From contig JAUXRX010000049.1 in NCBI GenBank assembly GCA_030681645.1, positions 434,001 through 498,000 of the forward strand: DNA of 64,000 bases, given 5' to 3'. How positions within the stretch are numbered: the stretch's first letter is position 1; every line of letters starts with the position of its first letter. Below are positions 23,747 to 36,387 of the stretch, piece by piece. The notes under the pieces were generated by a model, which was not told the DNA's origin, did no database searches, and was given only the letters and a program-made list of their open reading frames with translations. The stretch comes from Archangium sp. (GTDB taxonomy: Bacteria; Myxococcota; Myxococcia; Myxococcales; Myxococcaceae). A program made the translations under genes and the position numbers.

Positions 23747-25126
23747 TCAGGCCACCACGCACGCTTCGGGCTGCAGGGCCACCTCGGGAATGGTGACGAG
23801 CGGCAGCGAGATCACCCTGCCCTGCACCCCGGCCAGCGAGCTCTGGCTCGACGCCTGGACCTCGACCTCGACCAGGGCGCCCACCGGCGCGTCGCCGTCG
23901 AAGTTCACCACCCGGTTGTGCGAGGTGCGGCCCATGCGCTTGAGCGGGTTGGTGCGCGAGGCCCCCTCGACCAGCACCTCGACGCTGTTGCCCACGTGCT
24001 GGGACATCACGCCCACGCTCACCTGCTTCTGCAGGGCGTTGAGGCGCTCGAGGCGCTTCACCTTCACCTCGTGCGGCACCGGGCCCCACTCCTCTTCCTT
24101 GAGGCCGGCGACGGTCTTCGGGCGGGGTGAGTAGACGAAGGCGTACTGGCCGTCGAACTGGGCCTCTTCACACAGCGCGAAGGTCTTCTCGAAGTCTTCG
24201 TCGGTCTCGCCGGGGAAGCCGACGATCAGGTCGGTGGTGACGGCGATGCCCGGGCGGGCGACGCGCAGCTTCGCCAGGCGCTCGAGGTAGTTCGCCACCG
24301 TGTAGTCGCGCTTCATGCGCACCAGCACCTCGTTGCTGCCGCTCTGCACCGGCAGGTGGAAGTGCGACATGATCTTCGGCTCGATGCGGAAGGCCTCGAT
24401 CAGCTCGTCCGAGAGATCGTGCGGGTGGCTGGTGGTGAAGCGCACCCGCTCGATGCCGGGCACCTGCGCGGTGCGCAGGAGCAGCTGCGCGAACGAGATG
24501 CCGCCCAGGTAGCTGTTCACGTTCTGGCCGACCAGCGTCACCTCGCGCACGCCGACGGTGGTGAGGCGCGCCACTTCCTGCAGCACCTCGGTGAAGGGCC
24601 GGCTCACCTCGCGGCCGCGGGTGTGGGGCACGACGCAGAAGCTGCAGACGTTGTCGCAGCCCTTCATCACGGTGACGAACTCGGTGGTCTTGCCCAGCGA
24701 GCTCTTCGGGTCGGCCTGGGGGAAGACGTAGCTCTCGGAATCGACCCAGGCGGTCTCGACCACCCGCACCTTCTCAGACTCGATGCGCGCGATGATCTCG
24801 GGGAGCTTGCCGATGGCGTCGGGGCCGAAGACGAAGTCGACGTACGGCACCTTCTCGAGGATCTTCTTCTTCTCCTGCTGGGCCACGCAGCCGCCCACGC
24901 CGATGAGGGCGCCGCGCTGCAGCTTCACCTGGCGGTAGCGGCCCAGCCACGAGAGCATCTTGTCCTCGGCCTTCTCGCGAATGGAGCAGGTGTTGAGGAT
25001 GATCAGATCGGCGTTCTCGGCGACCGGCGTCGGCGCGTACGACATCGACGCCAGGGCCTCGCCCATGCGGTTCGTGTCGTTGACGTTCATCTGGCAGCCG
25101 AAGGTGTGGATGAAGTAGCGCTTCAT
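23747..25126 (-). CDS. miaB: tRNA-2-methylthio-N6-dimethylallyladenosine synthase MiaB
   Basis: 459 residues from MKRYFIHTFGCQMNVNDTNR. MiaB adds the 2-methylthio group to i6A37 of tRNAs reading UNN codons. Visible are the N-terminal UPF0004 domain with its three Fe-S cysteines (GCQMN, NTCSIREKAE, GGCVAQQE), the radical-SAM motif CDNVCSFC (near residue 157), HTRGREVSRPF, and a C-terminal TRAM domain (VEVLVEGASR ... LVEVEVQA). The length is normal. The start codon is directly preceded by a ~55-bp repeat also found before the next upstream gene. The open frame runs 13 codons further, into that repeat, and is rejected. Confidence 0.95.
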   Translation of the reverse strand: MKRYFIHTFGCQMNVNDTNRMGEALASMSYAPTPVAENADLIILNTCSIREKAEDKMLSWLGRYRQVKLQRGALIGVGGCVAQQEKKKILEKVPYVDFVFGPDAIGKLPEIIARIESEKVRVVETAWVDSESYVFPQADPKSSLGKTTEFVTVMKGCDNVCSFCVVPHTRGREVSRPFTEVLQEVARLTTVGVREVTLVGQNVNSYLGGISFAQLLLRTAQVPGIERVRFTTSHPHDLSDELIEAFRIEPKIMSHFHLPVQSGSNEVLVRMKRDYTVANYLERLAKLRVARPGIAVTTDLIVGFPGETDEDFEKTFALCEEAQFDGQYAFVYSPRPKTVAGLKEEEWGPVPHEVKVKRLERLNALQKQVSVGVMSQHVGNSVEVLVEGASRTNPLKRMGRTSHNRVVNFDGDAPVGALVEVEVQASSQSSLAGVQGRVISLPLVTIPEVALQPEACVVA

Positions 25127-25183
25127 GGAGCGGAGCCGATAGCAGCGGAACGCTGCGCGAGACAAACTGAAGCGAAGCGGAAG
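25127..25183 (-). repeat. Copy 1 of a ~55-bp repeat abutting the miaB start codon
   Basis: Shares about 85% of positions with 25717-25772: blocks AGCCG, TAGCAG, GGAACGCTG, GCGAGACA and GAAGCGAAGCGGA in the same order (plus-strand reading). It starts at the base next to the start codon, exactly as copy 2 does for the gene upstream. It may be a mobile leader or promoter cassette. Confidence 0.75.
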
Positions 25184-25248
25184 TTTGGCCGAGGCGGAGC
25201 GACCCAGATCATGTTCTTCCGCCTTCTGTTGTCACCCCGGGGCCGAAG

Positions 25249-25716
25249 TCAACTGGCCGGGTGCAGGTGGCCCGTTCCTTCGGCGGTGGCCAGGGCGCGG
25301 TGGAGCAGCAGCAGCTCGGCTTCCCGGGCCTGGAGCAGCGCCAGCGCCTCGGCGCCATGGCGGTCGCTGAAGGCAGACAGGTCGTCGAGCTTCGGCAGCG
25401 ACTTCTCGGCGCGGGCGGCGATCACAACGTCCTTCGGGGTGTCCCCGCCCTTCGCGAGGCGTTCCTTCACCTGCTGCGCGGCAGAGCGGCGGCCACAGAA
25501 GTCGCCCACCATCGCCTTGAGCTTGCCCAATTCCACCAGGTCGAGCTGGCAGGCGGCGAGCGCGCGGCCATGGGCGAAGGCGTAGCGGCCGCTCCAGTCG
25601 GACGCGGGGGCGCGGGCGAGCTCGGTCAGGAGGGTGCGCTGGTAGATGATGAAGCCCTCGAGCCGCTCGGGGGAGAGCTGGAGCGAGGCCAGGCGAAGCG
25701 TCTTGAGGTCGGTCAT
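25249..25716 (-). CDS. Small helical protein of unknown function
   Basis: 155 residues, predicted fully helical and soluble (QLSPERLEGFIIYQRTLLTE; ACQLDLVELGKLKAMVGDFC; SLPKLDDLSAFSDRHGAEAL). It has no signal peptide or known motif. I do not recognise it; similar ~150-residue helical proteins are frequent in myxobacteria. Its start codon is flanked by the second copy of the ~55-bp repeat. It lies upstream of miaB on the same strand with a 122-bp gap that contains copy 1, so co-transcription is possible. Confidence 0.55.
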   Translation of the reverse strand: MTDLKTLRLASLQLSPERLEGFIIYQRTLLTELARAPASDWSGRYAFAHGRALAACQLDLVELGKLKAMVGDFCGRRSAAQQVKERLAKGGDTPKDVVIAARAEKSLPKLDDLSAFSDRHGAEALALLQAREAELLLLHRALATAEGTGHLHPAS

Positions 25717-25772
25717 TGAGCGCAGCCGTAGCAGTGGAACGCTGGGCGAGACAGCCGGAAGCGAAGCGGACG
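25717..25772 (-). repeat. Copy 2 of the ~55-bp leader repeat
   Basis: Matches 25127-25183 and has the same position relative to a start codon (adjacent to the ATG at 25716). Confidence 0.75.
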
Positions 25773-25773
25773 G

Positions 25774-26067
25774 TCAGCGTTTCCCGACGGCCAACACCGC
25801 CAGCAGCAGCTCGGCGTGGCGTTCTTCGATGAGCTGCTTCAGCCCGCCCGTCTGGCTCGTCACCGAGTCAAGTCGCGCCTCCATCGCTTCGAAGTGCGCA
25901 TCCACTCCAGCGAACCCCGCCTCCATCCGTTCGGCGAGATCGGCGACGCTTCGGGTGAGCGTGAGCTGGCCGTCACTCAGGACCTGCACGGCGACCGACA
26001 GCCTCTCGAGTTCCGCTTTCACGATGTCGAACTCCTGCCTCGTCACGTACGCCGTCACCTGCGCCAT
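25774..26067 (-). CDS. Small coiled-coil protein
   Basis: 97 residues from the ATG at 26067 (MAQVTAYVTRQEFDIVKAEL ... HAELLLAVLAVGKR). It has an almost continuous heptad pattern (ELERLSVAVQVLSDGQLTLT; VADLAERMEAGFAGVDAHFE), as in short bacterial coiled-coil or tail-fibre-trimerisation-like proteins. No signal peptide. An in-frame extension upstream of 26067 reads as low-quality sequence and is rejected. It ends 2 bp before repeat copy 2. Function unknown. Confidence 0.5.
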   Translation of the reverse strand: MAQVTAYVTRQEFDIVKAELERLSVAVQVLSDGQLTLTRSVADLAERMEAGFAGVDAHFEAMEARLDSVTSQTGGLKQLIEERHAELLLAVLAVGKR

Positions 26068-26230
26068 CGAACACCTCGAGTGTAGTTGAGAGCTGCGCTC
26101 CGCTGCCAGAGCAGGACTGATGCCAGCGGCAATCAGCCCGACTGATTCGGCCATCTGTTTCGGCCAGCCCGCAGACGAGAGACGGGGCGTGGATGCTCCA
26201 CTTCGATCCTCACCATCCGAGACCCGCAGG

Positions 26231-26236
26231 TAGAGT
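26231..26236 (+). promoter_or_regulatory. -10 element of a probable leaderless mRNA
   Basis: TAGAGT, 9 nt before the GTG at 26246; no Shine-Dalgarno. The same hexamer precedes the kinase gene at 29169. Confidence 0.4.
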
Positions 26237-26245
26237 GCCGCGGGC

Positions 26246-29131
26246 GTGGTCAGCACCTGTCCATCGGAGTCGGCTCTCGAGGCGTTCGCGCGTGGCGTCG
26301 GCGACCCCGCGAGCCGCGCCGAGCTCTCGGCCCACATCCGCGAGTGCGCGAACTGCCAGGCCCGCTACCTGCCGATGGCGCTGCAGAACTCCGCGCTGAC
26401 GCAGACCAACTTCGACTCGCCCGCGGCGCGGCACCGCAAGCACAGCCGCGAGACGCCGGTGACGCCTTCCCCGCGCACCGACTCCGAGCCCGGCCTCGAA
26501 GACACCCACGTCTCGGGTGAACGCGCGGCGAAGGAGCTCGTCACCAGCAGCATCCAGCGCGGCGAAGCGCTCGATCGCTACGTGATCCTCGATCGCCTCG
26601 GCGCGGGCGGCATGGGCGAGGTGTACTCGGCGTGGGATCCGGTGCTCGATCGCAAGGTCGCGGTGAAGGTGCTGCGCCCCGACTTCGAGGGCTCGGAGCT
26701 GGGTGAAGAGCTCAAGCACCGCCTGCTGCAGGAAGCGCAGTCGCTCGCCAAGCTCTCGCACCCGAACGTGGTGACCGTGCACGACGTCGGCCTCGCCGGC
26801 GATCGCGTCTTCCTCGCCATGGAGTTCGCTGAGGGCCGCACGCTCAAGCAGTGGCTCGAGCAGAAGCCACGGCCGAGCTGGCAGGCCACGCTCGAGGTCT
26901 TCCTCGCAGCGGGTGAAGGCCTCGTCGCCGCGCACGCGCAGGGCATCACCCACCGCGACTTCAAGCCCGACAACGTGGTCGTCGGCTCCGAAGGCCGCGT
27001 GCGCGTGATGGACTTCGGCCTCGCGCACGGCCAGGCGAAGAAGAAAGACCCTTCAGAGCCCGTGCGCCGATCGATCACCAGCCCGGGCGCGATGCTGGGC
27101 ACGCCCGCGTACATGTCGCCCGAGGCCCTGCACGGCCGGCCCACCGACTTCCGCTCGGACGAGTTCGGCTTCTGCGTCGCGCTCTTCGAGGCGTTCTACG
27201 GCTTCCGCCCCTTCGAGGGCGCCTCACCGGGCGCGCTGGCGGTGGAGATCGAGCAGAACCGGGTGCTGCCGCCCCCCAAAGACACGAAGGTGCCCAGGCG
27301 CATCCACCAGCTCGTGCTCAAGGGCATGCGCGCCGAGCCGCTCGAGCGCTTCCAGACGATGCGGGCGTTGTTGGTTCAGCTCGGCCGCCGGCGGTCCACC
27401 CGGGAGCAGAGCCTGGCGCTCGGCTCGATCGCCGTGCTCGCAGTGCTGGCGGCCGGGCTCACCGGCATCGCCTCGTACCGCGCGCGCACCCGCTGCGCCG
27501 AGTTCGACACCCGCCTGAGCGCGATCTGGGATCCCGGGGTGAAGAAGACGGTGCGCGCCTCGTTCGAGGCCACGCAGAAGCCCTGGGCCGCCGCGGCCTG
27601 GCGCGACGTCGAGGGCCGGCTCGATGACTACAGCGCCCAGTGGCTCACCATGCGCCGCGCCGCGTGTGAAGGGACCCTCGAGCGCACCGATGAGCAGCTC
27701 GGCCAGGAGATCGTGTGCCTGAGCCGGCGCCTCGCAGATCTCGAGGCGACCACCCAGCTCTTCGCCAAGGCCGACGCAGACGTGGTCGAGCGCGCCGTCA
27801 CCACGGCCAGCGCGCTGCCCCCGCTCGCCTCGTGCAAGCAGGTCAGCGTGGTCGCGCGCCGCACGCCCGAAGGGGAGTCGACGCGGGCTCAGCTCGCGGC
27901 GGTGAAGACCCGCATCGACGCGGGCAAGTACGCCGACGCCCTCGCGCTCGCTTCCGAGCTGGCGGCGAAGGCCGGCGCCGCCGGGGACTCCGCGACCTAC
28001 GCCGAGGCCCGCCTCTGGATGGCCATCGGCAAGATGCGCACGGGCGACGCGAAGGCGGCCGACACGCTGGTGGAAGAGTCGATCCTCGCGGCGGAGACGG
28101 CGCAGGACGACGAGCTGCAGGCCCGCGGCTGGGTGGAACGCATCGGCTTCGCGGCGGTGGGCTCGTCACCCCAGGACGCCGATCGCTGGGTTCGCTTCGC
28201 GCGCGCGGCGATCGACCGCGTGGGCAAGCCAGCCGAGCTCGAGGCGTCGTTCGCCAACAACCAGGGCGTGCTCGCGTACTACCGCGGCCAGTACGCGGCG
28301 GCGGTCGAGGCCCACCAGCGCGCGCTGTCACTGCGCAGGGAACTGCTGGGAGAGAAGCACCCGCTGGTGGCGCGCTCGCACTCGAACCTGGGCACGGCGT
28401 TCAAGAACCTGGGGCGCCTCGATGATGCGCGCGCGCAGTACGAGCAGGCCCTGGCGATCGAAGAACTGGCGCTCGACGCCACGCACCCGCAGGTGGCCGA
28501 CACCCTCAACAACCTCGGCAACGTGCTGCAGGCGCAGGGCTCGCCCACCGGGGCCCGGCGCGCGCTCGAGCGGTCCCTGCGCATCAAGGAAGCCGCCTTC
28601 GGGAAGGACAGCATTCCGGTGGCGGTGACGCTCAGCAACCTGGGTGCGCTGCTGCTGGATCTGGAAGATCTCCCCGCGGGCGAGGCTGCATTGCAGCGCG
28701 CGCTCGAGATCAAGGAACTGCGCACGGGCGTCGATTCGCTCACCGTGGCCATCTCGCTCACCAACCTCGCCCAGGCCCGCCGCGCGGCGAAGCGGTGGCC
28801 CGAGGCGATCTCGCTCGACGAGCGGGCGCTGGGCATTCGCAGGGCGCGGCAGGGCGAGCAGCACCTCGACCTCGCCTACAACCTGACCGGGCTGGGCGAG
28901 GCGAAGCTGCAGTCGAAGGACGTGGCGGGGGCGAAGGTGGCGCTCGAGCAGGCGCTGGCGCTGCGGCGTGAGCGGGGGCCCGAGCGGGCGGCGACGGCGT
29001 ATTGGTTGGCGCAGGCGCTGGTGGGCACGAAGGACACGCGGCGGAGATCGCTACTCGAAGAGGCGGTGGCTGACCTGCCTCCGTCGAGCTCGCTGGCCCA
29101 CGACGCAGCCGCCGCGCTCGCTCGCCCGTAG
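26246..29131 (+). CDS. Membrane Ser/Thr protein kinase with zinc-finger N-terminus and TPR C-terminus
   Basis: 961 residues, GTG start. Residues 1-50 carry an anti-sigma-like zinc motif (HIRECANC, H-x3-C-x2-C). The kinase domain (~110-380) is intact: GAGGMGEV loop, VAVKVL lysine, HRDFKPDN, DFG, GTPAYMSPE. One membrane helix follows (about 389-412, LALGSIAVLAVLAAGLTGIA). The outer part (~590-950) has tandem TPRs of the kinesin-light-chain type (LGEKHPLVARSHSNLGTAFK; ATHPQVADTLNNLGNVLQAQ). Established: this zinc-finger, kinase, TM, TPR layout recurs in myxobacteria. Substrates and signal are unknown. It is followed 37 bp later by another kinase gene with its own promoter-like element. Confidence 0.9.
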   Translation: MVSTCPSESALEAFARGVGDPASRAELSAHIRECANCQARYLPMALQNSALTQTNFDSPAARHRKHSRETPVTPSPRTDSEPGLEDTHVSGERAAKELVTSSIQRGEALDRYVILDRLGAGGMGEVYSAWDPVLDRKVAVKVLRPDFEGSELGEELKHRLLQEAQSLAKLSHPNVVTVHDVGLAGDRVFLAMEFAEGRTLKQWLEQKPRPSWQATLEVFLAAGEGLVAAHAQGITHRDFKPDNVVVGSEGRVRVMDFGLAHGQAKKKDPSEPVRRSITSPGAMLGTPAYMSPEALHGRPTDFRSDEFGFCVALFEAFYGFRPFEGASPGALAVEIEQNRVLPPPKDTKVPRRIHQLVLKGMRAEPLERFQTMRALLVQLGRRRSTREQSLALGSIAVLAVLAAGLTGIASYRARTRCAEFDTRLSAIWDPGVKKTVRASFEATQKPWAAAAWRDVEGRLDDYSAQWLTMRRAACEGTLERTDEQLGQEIVCLSRRLADLEATTQLFAKADADVVERAVTTASALPPLASCKQVSVVARRTPEGESTRAQLAAVKTRIDAGKYADALALASELAAKAGAAGDSATYAEARLWMAIGKMRTGDAKAADTLVEESILAAETAQDDELQARGWVERIGFAAVGSSPQDADRWVRFARAAIDRVGKPAELEASFANNQGVLAYYRGQYAAAVEAHQRALSLRRELLGEKHPLVARSHSNLGTAFKNLGRLDDARAQYEQALAIEELALDATHPQVADTLNNLGNVLQAQGSPTGARRALERSLRIKEAAFGKDSIPVAVTLSNLGALLLDLEDLPAGEAALQRALEIKELRTGVDSLTVAISLTNLAQARRAAKRWPEAISLDERALGIRRARQGEQHLDLAYNLTGLGEAKLQSKDVAGAKVALEQALALRRERGPERAATAYWLAQALVGTKDTRRRSLLEEAVADLPPSSSLAHDAAAALARP

Positions 29132-29156
29132 CGATGAGCGGCGGCGCAACACTGGC

Positions 29157-29162
29157 TAGAGT
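29157..29162 (+). promoter_or_regulatory. -10 element of a probable leaderless mRNA
   Basis: TAGAGT, 6 nt before the ATG at 29169; no Shine-Dalgarno. Confidence 0.45.
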
Positions 29163-29168
29163 CCGCCC

Positions 29169-31391
29169 ATGACGACGGAGCACGACAGCGACCATCCCCG
29201 GGCCGACCTCGAAGCCCAGGTGGGGAAGACGGTGGTTCGAACTTCCCAACCCGGCCTCCCGGCCGTCTCTCCCATGCGCCAGCCACCCCAGGTGCTGGGG
29301 GCGTTCCTGATCGAATCGTTGCTGGGCCGAGGGGGCATGGCCACGGTCTACCTGGCGCACGACGTCACCGGGCAACCGGTCGCCCTCAAGCTGATGGACC
29401 CGCAGCTGGAGAGCGCCGATGGCAGCTTCGTCGAGCGGTTTCTTCAGGAGGCGCGCGCGAACGCAGCGCTCCAGCACCCCAACGTGGTGAGGCTGCTCGA
29501 TTCGGGCACGCAGGACGGGTGGTACTACCTCGCGACCGAATACGTCGATGGCGGCACGCTGGCCGACTTGCTGCGAGCGGCGACCGCGCTCCCGGAAGCA
29601 CTGGCAGCCGAGCTGCTCGCGCAGCTGCTCGCGGGCCTGGCTCATTCGCATGAGAGAGGGGTCATTCACCGCGATCTCAAGCCCGAGAACCTGCTGCTCT
29701 CGTCCGACGGCGTGCTCAAGATCGCGGACTTCGGCATCGCCCGCAGCGCGGATCAGACGAAGCTGACCAGGACGGGGATGATGGTGGGCACCGCGGCGTA
29801 CATGAGCCCGGAGCAGGCGCGCGGCAAGCCCGTCGACGGCCGCAGCGATCTGTTCACGGCGGGCATCATTTTGTACGAGATGTTGACCGGGACCAACCCG
29901 TTCCGGACCGACGACCCGGCAAGCACCATGGTGCGGATCCTGACCAACCAGGTGACGCCCGTCTTTGCGGTCGCCCCTGCCGTCTCGCACACCATGGAAG
30001 CCATCGTGGCAGGCCTGATGCACCCCGATCCGGACAGGCGCTTCGCCTCTGCGAAGGAGGCGCTCGAAAAGGTGCTCCCGCTGACGGCAGAGACGCGGCG
30101 GCAGCAGCCGCACCTGGTGGCCGAGGTGCTCCGGCAGCCGGAGGCAGCCACCCGGGCCCTCAAGATCGCCCAGGCTTCCCAGTTGATCGCCCAGGGCCAG
30201 GTGGGGCCCGATGACACCGACGTGATGCGGCTGAATCGGGCGGCGATGAAGCTCGAGCTCGCGCTCCTGCTCGACCCGGGCAATGAGGAAGCCCGGGGCG
30301 GCCTCGCTGCGCTGGGCAGGCGGATCAAGCTGAACTTCGGCCCCGTTTCGAACCAGAAGCTGGCTGAGCTCGAGGGGCACCTCGCGCTTCCCGACGTGAA
30401 CCCGGCCGTCTTCACCCAGCTGGCTCAGCTGTACCGGCTCGAGGGGAAGCCCCTGAAGGTCGCGGAGAGCCTGAAGCGATACCTGCGCGTCAAGCCGGGA
30501 GACAGCTACGTGGCCGGCCAGCTGCGGCAGCTCCTCGGTGACGATGGCGAGGCGGCCGTCGTGATGGGGCCGCAGACACGCGAGCTCATCGAGGGGATCC
30601 GGACCGGCGGCTTCAAGGCCAGTCAGAAAGCCCCGGGCCCGGTGGCAGTGCCCCATCGTCCGGAAGCAGCGCAACCGACGTTCGACCTGCCGGCGATCGA
30701 CGCCCCGTCCCCGCTGGGCTTCCTGGCGCGGCGTTATGGGGCGCCCCTCGTGGTCCTCATCCTCCTCGTCCTCGGCGTTCGCTGGGTGGTGAAGAAGACC
30801 GGCGAGCTGGCCACCGAGAGCGCCGACCTGTCGGCCCAACTGCGACGGAACCTGGCCGCGCCCCCCCCGGCGGCCGCCTCTGCGCCCATCGACTACGACA
30901 AGCTGTTTGCGACTGCGCTGGCGGCCTCGGTGAAGCTGGAGCGTGACGGAACCCCGGAGGAAGCCATCGCCGCGTGCGAGACCCTCATGAGGGATTTTCC
31001 CAAGCGCCCGCAGATCGAGCAGGTGGCCTTTCGCCGGGCCCAGCTGCTGGCGAAGGTCAAGCAGCACAGCGTCGCGCAGGCGGCGTTCGCCGACTTTCTC
31101 GAGCGCTGGCCCGCCTCCGGGGACGCCCCTGAGGCCCTGATGCGGCGCGGCCAGGCCGCTGCGGCCAACCTGCGCGACGACGAGGCGCTGGCTGACCTGA
31201 ACACCTTCATCGGGCGGCACCCTGCCCACGCGCTGGTCACCGAGGCCTGGGTTTCCCGAGCGGAACTCTTCGCGCGCAAGGGAGAGAGCGCGCTGGCGAG
31301 GGTCGACTTCGAGGCAGCGCTCGCCCGCCTGGGGCCCTCGCCCCTCCGCGAACGGGCCGAGTCGGGACTCAAAGGCCTCGAAATCCCCTGA
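29169..31391 (+). CDS. Membrane Ser/Thr protein kinase with periplasmic TPR-like region
   Basis: 740 residues. The N-terminal ~45 residues are a low-complexity leader. The kinase domain (~47-300) is complete: GRGGMATVYLA, VALKLM, HRDLKPEN, ADFGIAR, GTAAYMSPEQ. A helical region follows (~330-480; YRLEGKPLKVAESLKRYLRV), then one membrane helix (about 517-540, PLVVLILLVLGVRWVV) and a C-terminal tetratricopeptide-like segment (EEAIAACETLMRDFPKRPQI; AAFADFLERWPASGDAPEAL) like YbgF/CpoB repeats. It probably senses an envelope signal through the C-terminal repeats. It lies just upstream of an ABC-F gene. Confidence 0.9.
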   Translation: MTTEHDSDHPRADLEAQVGKTVVRTSQPGLPAVSPMRQPPQVLGAFLIESLLGRGGMATVYLAHDVTGQPVALKLMDPQLESADGSFVERFLQEARANAALQHPNVVRLLDSGTQDGWYYLATEYVDGGTLADLLRAATALPEALAAELLAQLLAGLAHSHERGVIHRDLKPENLLLSSDGVLKIADFGIARSADQTKLTRTGMMVGTAAYMSPEQARGKPVDGRSDLFTAGIILYEMLTGTNPFRTDDPASTMVRILTNQVTPVFAVAPAVSHTMEAIVAGLMHPDPDRRFASAKEALEKVLPLTAETRRQQPHLVAEVLRQPEAATRALKIAQASQLIAQGQVGPDDTDVMRLNRAAMKLELALLLDPGNEEARGGLAALGRRIKLNFGPVSNQKLAELEGHLALPDVNPAVFTQLAQLYRLEGKPLKVAESLKRYLRVKPGDSYVAGQLRQLLGDDGEAAVVMGPQTRELIEGIRTGGFKASQKAPGPVAVPHRPEAAQPTFDLPAIDAPSPLGFLARRYGAPLVVLILLVLGVRWVVKKTGELATESADLSAQLRRNLAAPPPAAASAPIDYDKLFATALAASVKLERDGTPEEAIAACETLMRDFPKRPQIEQVAFRRAQLLAKVKQHSVAQAAFADFLERWPASGDAPEALMRRGQAAAANLRDDEALADLNTFIGRHPAHALVTEAWVSRAELFARKGESALARVDFEAALARLGPSPLRERAESGLKGLEIP

Positions 31392-31424
31392 GACAGCTTC
31401 GACGTGCTGTGGCATTGCCACCTG

Positions 31425-33044
<1,620 letters not shown>

Positions 33045-33046
33045 CG

Positions 33047-34852
<1,806 letters not shown>

Positions 34853-34905
34853 GGCGTGGTGTCTCCCTTTCTTCAGGGACACGGGCTCCGGACTCCCATT
34901 GCATT

Positions 34906-35655
34906 TCAGTCGGCGCGGCTCTCGAGGAGCCGGGAAATACTCAAGTCGAGCTCACTGTCGGCCAGCCGCATCAGGCTGTCGAGGGCGGAAGGCGAGAGCG
35001 ACAGGGAGTGCGAGAGGGTCTGCCGGGTCTTTTCCAGCAACACCGCCCGGCTCGCCGCCAGCCAGCGCGAGACGGTGGAGGCGTCTTTGCCGTACATCTG
35101 GCCCACCTGCGCGCAGGTCAGTCCGTCGAGGGCGGTGAGGCGCATCAGGGTGCGCTCGCGGGGCGTGAGGGTGCCGACGGCGTCGGTGAAGGCGGTGCGG
35201 AAGGCGTCGCGGTAGCGGGCGCGCAGCAGCGCGAGCTCGGGATCTGCGTCGGCGATCGGGTGGTCGGGGAGCGTGGAGACGGGCTCCTCACGCGCTCCGG
35301 GGCGTTTGGCGTTGAGGGCCAGGCGCACGGCGACCGCGCGGATCCAGGAAGCGAGTGAACCCTGCCCTGAGTAGTCGGCGAGCCTGGGCGGCGGCAGCAG
35401 GAGCCGCTCGCGGACCAGCTGCGTCACCTCGTCGACCAGCACGTTGGTGGTGTCGAGCGGTGAGACGGCTCGGCGGACTTCGGTCACCAGCAGCGCGTCG
35501 AGGTAGGCCAGCGCTCGGGCGTCACGTGCGAGGCAGGCCGCGGCGAGAAGGAGATCTGCTCCGTCGGATCCGTCCGCGTGCGCCGCGGGCTCGATGACTG
35601 GGACTCCCGGCCAGCGCGCCTCGAGATCTGCGATCCAGCCGGGCGGCAGCGCCAT
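34906..35655 (-). CDS. ECF-like sigma-70 family RNA polymerase sigma factor
   Basis: 249 residues from the ATG at 35655, with a GGAGAGGG ribosome-binding site. A sigma-2-like part includes LADYSGQGSLASWIRAVAVR, and region 4 (about 165-215) is a clear helix-turn-helix: LTPRERTLMRLTALDGLTCA, then QVGQMYGKDASTVSRWL. The C-terminal tail (SALDSLMRLADSELDLSISR) is longer than in classical ECF factors. It resembles the Myxococcales-specific sigma-70 group I know as gmx1 (from memory). Upstream of and co-directional with the zinc-finger/kinase/SAF gene, which probably controls it. Confidence 0.85.
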   Translation of the reverse strand: MALPPGWIADLEARWPGVPVIEPAAHADGSDGADLLLAAACLARDARALAYLDALLVTEVRRAVSPLDTTNVLVDEVTQLVRERLLLPPPRLADYSGQGSLASWIRAVAVRLALNAKRPGAREEPVSTLPDHPIADADPELALLRARYRDAFRTAFTDAVGTLTPRERTLMRLTALDGLTCAQVGQMYGKDASTVSRWLAASRAVLLEKTRQTLSHSLSLSPSALDSLMRLADSELDLSISRLLESRAD

Positions 35656-35696
35656 CGTTGGTTTGCCCTCTCCCCGACATGTGCCGTTTCCGGTTT

Positions 35697-36377
35697 CTAC
35701 TTCTGCAGCGTCAGGGTGTGGCCGTCTTCGCCGAGATCCGCGGGTGAGGAGATCGTCAGCACCTGGTACCCCGGCGCCTCGACCGTCACCGGCTGCCCCG
35801 CGAACGGCTGCCGCTGCGTGAAGAAGACGTTCGCCAGGGTGTTCGACCGCAGCTGCGCGATCACCTCGGCGCCCTGCTTGAACGTCACCGTCACGTCCTG
35901 CAGGTAGTTGCCCTCGGCATCGAGCACCTTCATCCAGAACCCTTCGGCCGGCGTCAGCTCGAGCTCGAGCACCCGGTCCTTCACCGAGGTCGCGTTGCCC
36001 AGCGTCGACGGCGCGAAGCCATCGGCCACCGCGGTCAGCTTCGACCTCTCCACCGGCGCGATCAGCTTGAGCTGACCCTTCGGGCTCGTGAAGCCCTTGA
36101 ACAACACCTCGGACTGGCACTCCACCCCCGGCGCGCAGGACATCGGCTCGCGCGAGATCGTCACCGACAGACAGGTGACCGGGCCGCCGGTACGCGAATC
36201 GAGGAGCACCACGTCACCGGGCGCCTCGGGGCCGCAGGCGCGACCCTCGACCTTCACCGCGTCTTCCCGCCCCCGATCGCCGTCGATGCGCGAGTCACCG
36301 CCGCCGACCGAGTCCTTCGCGGTCACGCAAGCCGAGACACACACCACGAGCGCGACGGGCCACCCCCTCAGCGGCAT
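35697..36377 (-). CDS. Lipoprotein with carboxypeptidase-regulatory-like (beta-sandwich) domains
   Basis: 226 residues from the ATG at 36377 (MPLRGWPVALVVCVSACVTA). The signal peptide ends in a lipobox (VSAC), so it is lipidated. The mature part has two beta-sandwich units of the CarboxypepD_reg/transthyretin-like kind (LKLIAPVERSKLTAVADGFA; MKVLDAEGNYLQDVTVTF; QPVTVEAPGYQVLTIS). Ser/Asp after the Cys is absent (Val-Thr), so the sorting direction is unclear; an outer-membrane lipoprotein is likely. It lies 10 nt downstream of the Fe-S carrier gene, possibly co-transcribed. No specific function assigned. Confidence 0.7.
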   Translation of the reverse strand: MPLRGWPVALVVCVSACVTAKDSVGGGDSRIDGDRGREDAVKVEGRACGPEAPGDVVLLDSRTGGPVTCLSVTISREPMSCAPGVECQSEVLFKGFTSPKGQLKLIAPVERSKLTAVADGFAPSTLGNATSVKDRVLELELTPAEGFWMKVLDAEGNYLQDVTVTFKQGAEVIAQLRSNTLANVFFTQRQPFAGQPVTVEAPGYQVLTISSPADLGEDGHTLTLQK

Positions 36378-36387
36378 CGTCACGGGA

